DNA of 64,000 nucleotides from Novosphingobium resinovorum (GTDB lineage Bacteria; Pseudomonadota; Alphaproteobacteria; Sphingomonadales; Sphingomonadaceae), in NCBI RefSeq assembly GCF_001742225.1, contig NZ_CP017076.1, forward strand, positions 558,001-622,000. Reading direction: 5' to 3'. The position numbers were made by a program, and so were the translations under genes. This document shows positions 53,830-62,903 of the stretch, one piece after another (position 1 is the first letter of the stretch; every line of letters starts with the position of its first letter). The notes below the pieces were generated by a model. It did not search any database and was not told where the DNA came from. It worked only from the letters and a program-made list of their open reading frames with translations.

Positions 53830-55944
53830 TCAATGCCCCGGAGCGTAGGGAAAGCGCTGGGCCTTGTACCACGCCAGATCGTGCTCGGGCGCAAGGCTGC
53901 CCTCCGGCAGAGACAAGCCGTTGACCGACATCCAGTAGACCAGGCTCGCATCGCGCCACCAGCGCGCTTCGTTGTGCTGGATGGCGAGGTAGGTCGCGGT
54001 CTTGGACCAGCGCTCGGCGTCCACCTTGTCCTTCACGCCGTCCCACTGCCTCTGCATGTGCGCCACCGTGGCGACGCCGCGATCGTAACGGACGACCATC
54101 TCCTGCCACAGCGTGCGGCCGGACTTCATCTTCCAGTCCCACGCCAGGTGATGGAACCACAGCAGTTCGGTTTCCGGCGTCGTGCGCGGATCGGCGAGCA
54201 TGCGCGCGACCGGCGGCGCATACTGGGCCACGGCATTGCTGCCGGTGCGCGTACGGTCGAAGCCGATGCCGCTGCGGTCGGCCTTATGGTAGTAGATCGG
54301 GTTCCACTCGGGCCGGGCGAGGTCGTTCACCCATGGCCCCGGCCCGTAGTGGTGGCCGGTGTCCATCAGGTGCGCGAGCCCGAACGGGCCGGTGTAGTCG
54401 ACCACCGCCTCACGCGATTCCATCATCATCGAGACGGCGGTGTCGACCACGCGCGGATCGTCGCCGAACGTCTGGCGCGCCCATTCGCGGGCGAGCGCCT
54501 CGGCCGACAGCGTCGGATCCCAGGCGAGGCGGCCGAAGGCATACCAGTTGGCCTGGTTGAACGTCGAACCCGACCAGTCGCGATCGCGTCCGATATTGGC
54601 AACGCCCGCCATGCCGGTGAGGTCATGGCCCTCCAGCGCGCCATCGACGACTTTCGCCACCGTCGATCCCTTGCCCTTGGCCCGCGTATCTGCCTCCAGC
54701 ACTTCCTCGAACAGCGGGCCGAGGTAGGCGAGGTGCGTCGCGAAGCCGAGGTATTCCTTGGTGATCTGCAGTTCCAGCATCATCGGCGTCTTCGGCATCG
54801 CGCCGAACAGCGGGTGGAACGGCTCGCGCGGCTGGAAATCGATCGCGCCGTTCTTCACCTGCACCAGCACGTTGTCGGCGAACTTGCCGTCGAGCGGCTT
54901 GAACTCGCTATAGGCCTGCTTGGCGCGGTCGTCGGGATCGGTCTCGGCGTAGACGAAGGCGCGCCACATCACCACGCCGCCATGCGGCGCGACGGCGGCG
55001 GCGAGCATGTTGGCGCCCTCGGCATGGGTACGGTGGTAGTCGCGCGGGCCGGGCTGGCCCTCGCTGTTCGCCTTGACGAGGAAGCCACCGAAGTCGGGGA
55101 TCGCGCGATAGATCTCGTCCGACTTGGCCTTCCACCAGGCCTGCACCTGCGGATCGAGCGGGTCGGCGGTCTTCAGCCCGCCCAGTTCGATCGGCGCCGA
55201 GAAGCGCGCGGAGAGGTAGACCTTGATACCCCAGGGCCGCAGCACGTCGGCCAGCGCGGCGGCCTTGGCGATGTAGGCGGCGCTCAAGGTGTCGGGGCTG
55301 GCGTTGACGTTGTTGAGCACCGTCCCGTTGATGCCGAGCGCGGCATTGGCGCGGGCATAGTCGGTGTAGCGCGGATCCTTGAAGTCCGGCAGCGTCCACC
55401 AGTCCCACAGCGATTGCCCCGCATAGCCACGCTCCACGCTGCCATCGAGGTTGTCCCAGTGGTTGAGCACGCGCAGCCTGACCTTCGGCGTGGAGGTGAG
55501 GTCGAGCTTCGCCAGATCGCCGCCGGTCTTCTGCGCACGGATCGCCGCGAAGGCGCCGTAAAGCACCCCGGTATCGGAATTGCCGGTGACCAGCAGCGAA
55601 GGGCGCCCGGCGACCGTGGCAGCGCACACGAGGTAGCCCTCGGCACCAAGCATGGCGGTAGGCAGGCCCAGCGCAGCCAGTTCCGGGGCGTCCGCGCGGG
55701 CCAGCACGACCGGCAGCGGTGCGGCGGTCAGGTCGCGGCGCAGCTCGGCGGCTGCCAGTTGCAACGTCTGCGAATCCCCGATCACCGTCACCTCGGCTGC
55801 GGCAGCGCCCTTATCCGCAGGGGCAAGCCACAAGTCGTAGCCGTCGTTCGCCAGCGCCGTGCCCGGCAGCGCGCCGATCGCCAGCACCGACCCCGCCAGC
55901 AGGCATGCGCTCCACGCGCCGATCCGCGAAATTCGCCTCTCCAT
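53830..55944 (-). CDS. aguA: GH67 alpha-glucuronidase, exported
   Basis: A 704-residue GH67 enzyme with a signal peptide (AWSACLLAGSVLAIGALPGT then ALA). The family pattern is clear: VLNHWDNLDGSVERGYAGQS, FLVKANSEGQPGPRDYHRTH (the proposed acid Glu), GVVMWRAFVYAE, and the C-terminal HYGPGPW and WWRDASLVYWMSVNG. It removes (4-O-methyl-)glucuronic acid from the non-reducing end of xylo-oligosaccharides. The ATG at 55944 is chosen because GAGGG is well placed; an ATG at 55953 is in frame. It is divergent from the GH3 gene across an operator. Confidence 0.93.
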   Translation of the reverse strand: MERRISRIGAWSACLLAGSVLAIGALPGTALANDGYDLWLAPADKGAAAAEVTVIGDSQTLQLAAAELRRDLTAAPLPVVLARADAPELAALGLPTAMLGAEGYLVCAATVAGRPSLLVTGNSDTGVLYGAFAAIRAQKTGGDLAKLDLTSTPKVRLRVLNHWDNLDGSVERGYAGQSLWDWWTLPDFKDPRYTDYARANAALGINGTVLNNVNASPDTLSAAYIAKAAALADVLRPWGIKVYLSARFSAPIELGGLKTADPLDPQVQAWWKAKSDEIYRAIPDFGGFLVKANSEGQPGPRDYHRTHAEGANMLAAAVAPHGGVVMWRAFVYAETDPDDRAKQAYSEFKPLDGKFADNVLVQVKNGAIDFQPREPFHPLFGAMPKTPMMLELQITKEYLGFATHLAYLGPLFEEVLEADTRAKGKGSTVAKVVDGALEGHDLTGMAGVANIGRDRDWSGSTFNQANWYAFGRLAWDPTLSAEALAREWARQTFGDDPRVVDTAVSMMMESREAVVDYTGPFGLAHLMDTGHHYGPGPWVNDLARPEWNPIYYHKADRSGIGFDRTRTGSNAVAQYAPPVARMLADPRTTPETELLWFHHLAWDWKMKSGRTLWQEMVVRYDRGVATVAHMQRQWDGVKDKVDAERWSKTATYLAIQHNEARWWRDASLVYWMSVNGLSLPEGSLAPEHDLAWYKAQRFPYAPGH

Positions 55945-56006
55945 CCCGAGCATCCCTCAAATTTGCCTGTCCAAGCTGGTTGACAAGCCTTGCCGTTGTT
56001 GTGAAA

Positions 56007-56018
56007 GATAGCGCTATC
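56007..56018. promoter_or_regulatory. Xylan regulon operator 3, between GH67 and GH3
   Basis: Perfect GATAGCGCTATC in the divergent promoter, extended by TGTGAAA on one side and ACA on the other. It is 62 bp from the GH67 start and about 148 bp from the GH3 start. One site could control both directions. Confidence 0.85.
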
Positions 56019-56166
56019 ACAAAAACACCGACGCAAGCAACGCTGTTTGGCGAATCGGTGCAACGCCAGCCGGAACAGGCATTTGGGAGTACCGGGAATT
56101 GGGATGCTGTCACGCATTTGATCGTCGTCTTGCGGCTGCATGCCTGCCGTGCGCCGGGGTTGTCGC

Positions 56167-58563
56167 ATGAGCCTGCGCCCGGCTGAATCGCGTTTCGCCG
56201 TATCGCGCCGCGTCCTTCTCGGCTGGGGTGGCGGCGCCTCGATGCTGGCCTTCCTGCCCGTCGCCGCGCGTGCCGCCGGGCCGGTCTACAAGGACGCCCG
56301 CGCACCGGTGGACTTGCGCGTCGCCGACCTGATGAGCCGCATGACGCTGGACGAGAAGGTCGCCCAGATCATCACCCTGTCCACCCGCAAGCGCGACGTG
56401 ATGGACGAGGACCGCGCCTTCGATCCGGCCCGCGCCACCATCGCCTATCCCCACGGTATCGGCCAGATCGCCCGTCCCTCCGACCGGGGCGGCGCGGCGA
56501 CCGCGAACAACACCGGCACCGACGTCACCGGCCGCTGGCGGAGGCCCGCCGAGACGATCGCCTTCGTCAATGCCACCCAGAAATGGGCGCGCGCGACCGG
56601 CCTTGGCATCCCGGTAATGTTCCATGAGGAATCGCTCCACGGCTACATGGCGCCCGAGGCGACCAGCTTCCCGCAGGCGATCGCCATGGCGGGCAGCTTC
56701 GACCCCGAACTGGTCGAGCGCGTGCAGTCGGTGATCGGCCGCGAGGTTCGCGCCCACGGCTCGACGCTGGCGCTCTCCCCGGTGGTTGACATCGCCCGCG
56801 ACCCGCGCTGGGGCCGCATCGAGGAAACCTTCGGCGAAGACCCGTACTTGTGCGGCGAAATGGGCGTCGCCGCCGTGCGCGGGCTGCAGGGCCCCGGCAA
56901 GGAACTGCCCGAGGGCAAGGTCTTCGCCACGCTCAAGCACATGACCGGCCACGGCCAGCCTGAAGCTGGCAACAACGTCGCCCCGGCCCCGCTCGGCAAG
57001 CGCGAACTGTACGACAGCTTCTTCCCGCCGTTCCGCGAAGTGGTGCGCCGCACCGGCATCGCCGCCGTCATGCCATCCTACAACGAGATCGACGGCATCC
57101 CCAGCCACGCCAACCGCTGGCTGCTGAACGACGTGCTGCGCGGCGAATGGGGCTTCGACGGCGCCATCGTCAGCGACTATGCCGCGATCCCCGAACTCGC
57201 GACGTTCCACCACCTCGCCGCCGACCTTGAGGGCGCCGCGCGGCTCGCGCTGCATGCGGGCGTCGATACCGACCTGCCCGATGGCGAGGCCTATCGCACG
57301 CTCGCCGATCAGGTCCGCAAGGGGCTGGTGCCGATCTCGGTCGTCGATGCCGCATGCCGCCGCATGCTGACGCTCAAGTTCCGCGCCGGAATGTTCGAGG
57401 CGGGACCGATCGACCCCAAGGCTTCGGCAAAACTCACCGCCAATGCCGAGGCGCGCGCGCTGGCTCTTGAGGCAGCACGCAAGTCGATCTGCCTGCTCAA
57501 GAATGGCGGCGTACTTCCGCTCACCCCCGGCGCACACAAGCGCGTCGCGGTGATCGGCCCCAACGCCAACGTCACGCGCCTCGGCGGCTATTCGTCCGAG
57601 CCGCGCTCCAGTGTGAACCTCGTCGAGGGCATCACGGCCCGCCTCAAGGGCAAGGCCGAAGTCGTCTTCGCCCAGGGCGTGTTCATAACGCAAAGCGAGG
57701 ACCGCTCCGCCAACGAAGTGCTGCTGGCCGATCCCGCGAAGAACCGCGCGCTGATCGCCGAGGCGGTCGAAACAGCCAAGGCCAGCGACGTGGTGATCCT
57801 CGCCATCGGCGACACCGAGCAGACCAGCCGCGAAGGCTATGCCAAGAATCACCTCGGCGACCGCACCGACCTCGACCTCCTGGGCGAACAGAACGCGCTG
57901 TTCACAGCACTCAAGGCCACCGGCAAGCCGGTGATCGTCGTCGCGCTCAACGGCCGCCCGCCCTCGTGGCCGACCGTGGCAGAGCAGGCCGATGCGATCC
58001 TCGAATGCTGGTATCTGGGCCAGGAAGGCGGCACCGCCATGGCCGAAGCGCTGTTCGGCGACGTCAACCCCGGTGCCAAGCTGCCCGTCACCGTAGTCAA
58101 GGACGTGGGCCAGGTGCCGTTCTTCTACAACCACAAGCCATCGGCCAAGCGCGGCTATCTGTTCTCCGACACCGCGCCGCTCTACCCGTTCGGCTTCGGC
58201 CTCAGCTACACCAGTTTCGCGTTCGGCGCCCCTGCCCTCTCGGCCCCGCGAATCGCGGCGGCGGGCACCGTCACCGTCGCGGTCGAAGTGGCCAACACCG
58301 GCGCGCGCGAAGGCGACGAAGTGTTGCAACTCTACGTCCACGACCGCGAGGCGAGCGTTACCCGCCCGGTCATGGAACTGCGCGGCTTCCGCCGCGTCAC
58401 GCTCAAGCCCGGTGAGACCCGCAAGGTGGAATTCACCCTCGGCCCCGACGACTTCAGCCTCTGGAACGAGGACATGCGCGAAGTCGTCGAGCCCGGGCTT
58501 TTCGACATCATGGTCGGCAACAGCAGCGCCGCCCTGAAGACCGCAACCCTCGAAATCGCCTGA
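56167..58563 (+). CDS. GH3 family beta-xylosidase/beta-glucosidase, exported
   Basis: A 798-residue GH3 enzyme. A twin-arginine-like signal [17 protein letters not shown] is present if the start is at 56167; an upstream ATG at 56140 adds nine residues. The (alpha/beta)8 domain has [43 protein letters not shown] and the nucleophile D337 in [10 protein letters not shown]. The second domain ([11 protein letters not shown]) and a C-terminal fibronectin-III domain ([14 protein letters not shown], [18 protein letters not shown]) follow. In this locus it most likely cleaves xylo-oligosaccharides. Confidence 0.92.
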   Translation: MSLRPAESRFAVSRRVLLGWGGGASMLAFLPVAARAAGPVYKDARAPVDLRVADLMSRMTLDEKVAQIITLSTRKRDVMDEDRAFDPARATIAYPHGIGQIARPSDRGGAATANNTGTDVTGRWRRPAETIAFVNATQKWARATGLGIPVMFHEESLHGYMAPEATSFPQAIAMAGSFDPELVERVQSVIGREVRAHGSTLALSPVVDIARDPRWGRIEETFGEDPYLCGEMGVAAVRGLQGPGKELPEGKVFATLKHMTGHGQPEAGNNVAPAPLGKRELYDSFFPPFREVVRRTGIAAVMPSYNEIDGIPSHANRWLLNDVLRGEWGFDGAIVSDYAAIPELATFHHLAADLEGAARLALHAGVDTDLPDGEAYRTLADQVRKGLVPISVVDAACRRMLTLKFRAGMFEAGPIDPKASAKLTANAEARALALEAARKSICLLKNGGVLPLTPGAHKRVAVIGPNANVTRLGGYSSEPRSSVNLVEGITARLKGKAEVVFAQGVFITQSEDRSANEVLLADPAKNRALIAEAVETAKASDVVILAIGDTEQTSREGYAKNHLGDRTDLDLLGEQNALFTALKATGKPVIVVALNGRPPSWPTVAEQADAILECWYLGQEGGTAMAEALFGDVNPGAKLPVTVVKDVGQVPFFYNHKPSAKRGYLFSDTAPLYPFGFGLSYTSFAFGAPALSAPRIAAAGTVTVAVEVANTGAREGDEVLQLYVHDREASVTRPVMELRGFRRVTLKPGETRKVEFTLGPDDFSLWNEDMREVVEPGLFDIMVGNSSAALKTATLEIA

Positions 58564-58571
58564 GGACCATC

Positions 58572-59783
58572 ATGCCCAAGATCGTAGACGCCAAGGTCAT
58601 CGTGACCTGCCCCGGCCGCAACTTCGTCACCCTCAAGATCACCTGCGACGACGGCACCACCGGCGTCGGTGACGCCACTCTCAACGGCCGCGAACTGTCG
58701 GTCGCCAGCTACCTGACCGACCACGTCGTCCCCTGCCTGATCGGCCGCGACGCGCACCGCATCGAGGACGTCTGGCAGTATCTCTATAAGGGTGCCTACT
58801 GGCGCCGCGGCCCGGTGACGATGACCGCGATCGCCGCCGTCGACATGGCGCTGTGGGACATCAAGGGCAAGATCGCAGGGCTCCCGGTCTACCAGCTGCT
58901 CGGCGGCGCCAGCCGCGAGGGCGTGATGGTCTATGGCCACGCCAACGGCACCTCGATCGAGGATACGATCAATGTCGCGCTCGACTATCAGGCGCAGGGC
59001 TACAAGGCGATCCGCCTGCAGTGCGGCGTTCCCGGCATGGCCTCGACCTACGGCGTCTCGAAGGACAAGTATTTCTACGAGCCTGCCGACGCCGACCTGC
59101 CAACCGAGAACGTCTGGAACACCTCGAAGTACCTGCGCGTCGTGCCCGAACTGTTCAGGGCCGCGCGCGAGGCGCTGGGCTGGGACGTGCACCTGCTGCA
59201 TGACATCCACCACCGCCTGACCCCGATCGAGGCGGGCCGTCTGGGCAAGGATCTGGAGCCCTACCGCCCGTTCTGGCTGGAAGACGCGACGCCTGCCGAA
59301 AACCAGGAAGCGTTCAAGCTGATCCGCCAGCACACCACCGCGCCGCTGGCCGTGGGCGAGATCTTCAATTCGATCTGGGATGCGAAGGATCTGATCCAGA
59401 ACCAGCTGATCGACTACATCCGCGCCACCGTCGTCCACGCAGGCGGCATCACCCATCTGCGCCGCATCGCCGCGCTGGCGGACCTCTACCAGATCCGCAC
59501 CGGCTGCCACGGCGCCACCGATCTCTCGCCGGTCTGCATGGCCGCCGCGCTGCACTTCGACCTCTCGGTGCCCAACTTCGGCATACAGGAATACATGCGC
59601 CACACGCCCGAGACGGACGCCGTGTTCCCGCATGCCTACACGTTCGAGAACGGCATGATGCATCCGGGCGAAGCGCCGGGCCTCGGCGTCGACATCGACG
59701 AGGAACTGGCCGCCGGCTACGAATACAAGCGCGCCTTCCTGCCGGTGAACCGTCTCGAAGACGGCACGATGTACAACTGGTGA
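58572..59783 (+). CDS. manD: D-mannonate dehydratase (enolase superfamily, ManD)
   Basis: A 403-residue ManD. Compared with the residues described for the Novosphingobium aromaticivorans enzyme (from memory: Arg147-Tyr159 pair, His212, metal ligand Asp210), the equivalents here are R148, Y160, H213 and D211, one position higher throughout. [21 protein letters not shown] and [13 protein letters not shown] are ManD hallmarks. It dehydrates D-mannonate to 2-keto-3-deoxy-gluconate, a step in glucuronate breakdown. It follows GH3 by eight bases, so glucuronate freed by GH67 is the likely source. The isomerase and mannonate dehydrogenase genes are not in this window. Confidence 0.95.
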   Translation: MPKIVDAKVIVTCPGRNFVTLKITCDDGTTGVGDATLNGRELSVASYLTDHVVPCLIGRDAHRIEDVWQYLYKGAYWRRGPVTMTAIAAVDMALWDIKGKIAGLPVYQLLGGASREGVMVYGHANGTSIEDTINVALDYQAQGYKAIRLQCGVPGMASTYGVSKDKYFYEPADADLPTENVWNTSKYLRVVPELFRAAREALGWDVHLLHDIHHRLTPIEAGRLGKDLEPYRPFWLEDATPAENQEAFKLIRQHTTAPLAVGEIFNSIWDAKDLIQNQLIDYIRATVVHAGGITHLRRIAALADLYQIRTGCHGATDLSPVCMAAALHFDLSVPNFGIQEYMRHTPETDAVFPHAYTFENGMMHPGEAPGLGVDIDEELAAGYEYKRAFLPVNRLEDGTMYNW

Positions 59784-61072
59784 GCACGATGCAGGCGGTC
59801 ACCGCCGTCGAAACGCAAGCCCCGGCCAAACCGGCCGGGCGCGTGCGCTGGATCGTATGCGCGCTGCTGTTCGCGGCGGTGGTGCTCAGTTATGTCGACC
59901 GTCTGGTCCTGCCCACGCTCAAGCCCGAGCTGCAGGCGCGCTACGGCTGGAGCGAGAGCGGCTATGCCGACCTCGCGATCTGGTTCCAGGCGGGGTACGG
60001 CATCGCCTATGTGTTCTTCGGGCGCCTGATCGACCGGATCGGCGCGCGTGCGGGCTATGCGCTGGCGGTGGCGCTCTGGACCTTCGGGCACATCGCCCAC
60101 GTGCTGTTCACCAGCACTAGCGGCATGCTGCTGGCGCGCATCCCGCTCGCGATCGGTGAGGCGGGGACTTTCCCCGCCGCCATCGCCGCGACCAACGAGT
60201 GGTTCCCCAAGCGCGAGCGTGCGCTGGCGATCGGCATCTTCAACGCCGGATCGAACGTCGGCGCGATCCTGACGCCACTGGTGGTGCCGGTGATCGCGCT
60301 AACGCTGGGCTGGCGCTGGGCCTTCATCCTGACCGGCGCGCTGACGGTGATCTGGCTGGCGGCGTGGCTGGGCTTCTACCGCCGCCCGCGCGAGAAGAAG
60401 ACGCTTACGGCTGAGGAACTGGCATGGATCGAGGCCGACCCCATCGATCCGGTACAGCCGGTGCGCTGGCGCGACGTGCTGCGCCTGCGCCAGACCTGGG
60501 CCTACATGCTGGGCCGCTTCCTGATCGACCCGGTCTGGTGGACGTTCCTGTTCTGGTTGCCGGACTTCTTCAACAAGCAGTTCGGCGTCAAGATGCTGGA
60601 CTTCGGCCCGCCGCTGATCGCGGTGTACCTGCTGGCCGACGTCGGCTCGGTGGCCGGCGGCTGGACCTCCTCGCGCCTGATGGGTCGCGGCTGGAGCCTC
60701 AACCGCGCGCGCAAGACGGCGATGCTGCTGGCCGCGCTGTGCGCCGTGCCGATCGCGCTGGCCCCGCAGGCCACCAGCCTGTGGACGGCGGTGGCGCTGA
60801 TCGGCCTCGCCTGCGCCGGACATCAGGGCTTCTCCGCCAACCTCTACGCCCTGCCCGGCGATACGATGCCGCGCTGGATGACCGGCTCGGTCGTCGGTCT
60901 TGGCGGACTGGCGGGCGCGGTGGGCGGCATGCTTATGGCCAAGTTCGCAGGCGTGATCCTCGAGACGATCGGCAGCTACGAACCGATCTTCCTCGTCGCC
61001 TCCTGCGCCTATCTGGTGGCGCTCGTAGTGATCCACCTGATCCTGCCGCGCTACCAGTCCACGCACGCATAA
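59780..61072 (+). CDS. MFS transporter of the hexuronate/anion:cation symporter group
   Basis: A 430-residue MFS protein. Its first helix ([20 protein letters not shown]) and loop [39 protein letters not shown] and [20 protein letters not shown] match the ACS family that includes ExuT. The GTG start at 59780 overlaps the manD stop as GTGA. It should take up glucuronate (or aldouronate) across the inner membrane, in step with ManD. Confidence 0.9.
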   Translation: MSTMQAVTAVETQAPAKPAGRVRWIVCALLFAAVVLSYVDRLVLPTLKPELQARYGWSESGYADLAIWFQAGYGIAYVFFGRLIDRIGARAGYALAVALWTFGHIAHVLFTSTSGMLLARIPLAIGEAGTFPAAIAATNEWFPKRERALAIGIFNAGSNVGAILTPLVVPVIALTLGWRWAFILTGALTVIWLAAWLGFYRRPREKKTLTAEELAWIEADPIDPVQPVRWRDVLRLRQTWAYMLGRFLIDPVWWTFLFWLPDFFNKQFGVKMLDFGPPLIAVYLLADVGSVAGGWTSSRLMGRGWSLNRARKTAMLLAALCAVPIALAPQATSLWTAVALIGLACAGHQGFSANLYALPGDTMPRWMTGSVVGLGGLAGAVGGMLMAKFAGVILETIGSYEPIFLVASCAYLVALVVIHLILPRYQSTHA

Positions 61073-61093
61073 GATAAATTCGGGAGCATCAGG

Positions 61094-62770
61094 ATGACCT
61101 TACGCACGGCACTAGCTGCCACCTCGATACTGGCCACCGCCCTCGCTTTCGCGGCACCGGCGCAAGCTGACGTACCCCGGCTGGAGACCAAGGGCGACAC
61201 GAAGCAGCTGATCGTCGGCGGCAAGCCCGTGCTGATGATCGCGGGCGAACTTAGCAACTCGGCCTCGTCCAGCGCGGACTACATGGCGCCGCACTGGAAG
61301 CGCCTGAAGGACATGAACCTCGACACCGTGATTACCCCGGTGTCGTGGGAACTGATCGAGCCGGTCGAGGGGCAGTTCGACTGGTCCTCGGTCGATTCGC
61401 AGATCAAGGCCGCGCGCGCCAACAACCTCAAGCTGGTGGTGCTGTGGTTCGGCGCGTGGAAGAATTCCATGTCCACTTACGTCCCCGCATGGATCAAGCG
61501 CGACCAGCAGCGCTTCCCGCGCGCGGCGATGCCCAATGGCCAGAGCGTCGAAATCCTCTCCACCTTCGGCGGCGACACCCTGCAGGCCGACCAGCGCGCC
61601 TATGCCGCGCTTCTGGCGCACATCAAGGCGGTGGACGCCGCCCAGAACACCGTACTGATGGTGCAGGTCGAGAACGAGATCGGCATGCTTCCCGTCGCAC
61701 GCGACTACAGCGCGGCGGCCAGCGCCGCCTTCCGCGAGCCGGTGCCAACCGACCTCGTCAACTACCTCGTCGCGCACAAGGACACGCTGGTCCCCGCCAT
61801 GAAGCGCGTGTGGGTGGAGCGCGGCGCGCGCACCAGCGGCACGTGGGAAGACCTGTTCGGCGCGGGCGACACCTCTGCCGAGATCTTCGCCGCCTGGCAC
61901 TACGCCCGCTTCGCAGACCAGCTGGCGGCGGCAGGCAAGGCCGCCTACCCGCTGCCGATGTACGTCAACGTGGCGCTCAACCGGCCGGGCCGGATTCCCG
62001 GCGAGTACCCCAGCGGCGGCCCGCTGCCGCACCTGCTCGACGTCTGGAAGGCAGGCGCCCCGCACCTCGATTTCCTGGCGCCCGACATCTACTTCCCGAA
62101 CTTCGTGGAGATCGTGAACGGGTACAAACGGCCGGACAACGTGCTGTTCATTCCGGAGGCGCATAACTCCGACAATCCCATCGCCCCGGCGAACGCGTTC
62201 TATGCCATCGGCCAGCTCGACGCGATCGGCTTCGGCCCGTTCTCGATCGATTCAATCGACGAGAACCCCGGCGCGCTCAAGGATGCCTACGGCGTGCTGC
62301 AGCAGCTCAAGCCCTATATCCTCGACGCGCAGGGCACCGATCGTATGGTCGGCTTCAAGCCGCGCCAGCTCTACGACGAAACCCTTGTCGCCGAGCCGGA
62401 AACGCGCGACGTCGGGCCCTATCGCTTCACCATCAGCTATGTCGATGCCCCCAAGCCGGGCGCCAATCCCGGGGCGGAGGAGCGCAAGGCCGCCAATGCC
62501 GCCGTCGCCGCGGCGGGCGGCATCATCATCCAGACCAGCCCCGAGGAATACCTGATCGCCGGCCAAGGCATCACCGTGACCTTCAAGCCGCGCGCCGACG
62601 GCGGAGCCCTTGCAGGGATCGATTCGGCCTGGGAAGGCCACTATGACGCCGCCGGAAAATGGGTGCCCGGCCGCCTGCTCAACGGTGACCAGACTCACCA
62701 GGGCCGCCATATCCGGCTGTTCCCGGGCCAATGGCAAATCCAGCGGGTGAAGCTCTACACCTACAAGTAA
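61094..62770 (+). CDS. GH35-like beta-galactosidase with DUF5597 C-terminal domain, exported
   Basis: A 558-residue enzyme with a signal peptide (SILATALAFAAPAQA). The TIM barrel has HWKRLKDMNLDTVITPVSWE, the acid/base Glu pair in VQVENEIGM and the nucleophile region LFIPEAHNS. The C-terminal RFTISYVD and GHYDAAGKWVPGRLLNGDQT portion is typical of the DUF5597 group of GH35/GH42-like enzymes. It probably removes galactose or arabinose side groups from hemicellulose fragments, though beta-xylosidic action cannot be excluded. It follows the MFS gene by 21 bp. Confidence 0.88.
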   Translation: MTLRTALAATSILATALAFAAPAQADVPRLETKGDTKQLIVGGKPVLMIAGELSNSASSSADYMAPHWKRLKDMNLDTVITPVSWELIEPVEGQFDWSSVDSQIKAARANNLKLVVLWFGAWKNSMSTYVPAWIKRDQQRFPRAAMPNGQSVEILSTFGGDTLQADQRAYAALLAHIKAVDAAQNTVLMVQVENEIGMLPVARDYSAAASAAFREPVPTDLVNYLVAHKDTLVPAMKRVWVERGARTSGTWEDLFGAGDTSAEIFAAWHYARFADQLAAAGKAAYPLPMYVNVALNRPGRIPGEYPSGGPLPHLLDVWKAGAPHLDFLAPDIYFPNFVEIVNGYKRPDNVLFIPEAHNSDNPIAPANAFYAIGQLDAIGFGPFSIDSIDENPGALKDAYGVLQQLKPYILDAQGTDRMVGFKPRQLYDETLVAEPETRDVGPYRFTISYVDAPKPGANPGAEERKAANAAVAAAGGIIIQTSPEEYLIAGQGITVTFKPRADGGALAGIDSAWEGHYDAAGKWVPGRLLNGDQTHQGRHIRLFPGQWQIQRVKLYTYK

Positions 62771-62771
62771 A

Positions 62772-62836
62772 GATACCGCTATCATTGTTCTTGACGGCAG
62801 TCGGCCACAGGAATATGTAAAAATGATAGCGCTAGC
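62772..62836. promoter_or_regulatory. Xylan regulon operators 4 and 5, paired before the TonB receptor
   Basis: GATACCGCTATC (62772-62783, one mismatch to the consensus) and GATAGCGCTAGC (62825-62836, one mismatch). Their centres are 53 bp apart, about five helical turns, so two LacI-family dimers could bind on the same face and loop the DNA. They lie 68-132 bp before the receptor start. Confidence 0.8.
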
Positions 62837-62903
62837 AACGACAGCGCTTCCTGCGAGCCACTAAGCAGAGGGCAGCAGGCGCTTGGGAGGGAGTTCAGAT
62901 ATC

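Noticed and set aside
53833..58341. Open frames of more than 700 codons antisense to GH67 and GH3
   Set aside because: Same codon-bias shadow effect; the opposite strand has unmistakable family motifs.
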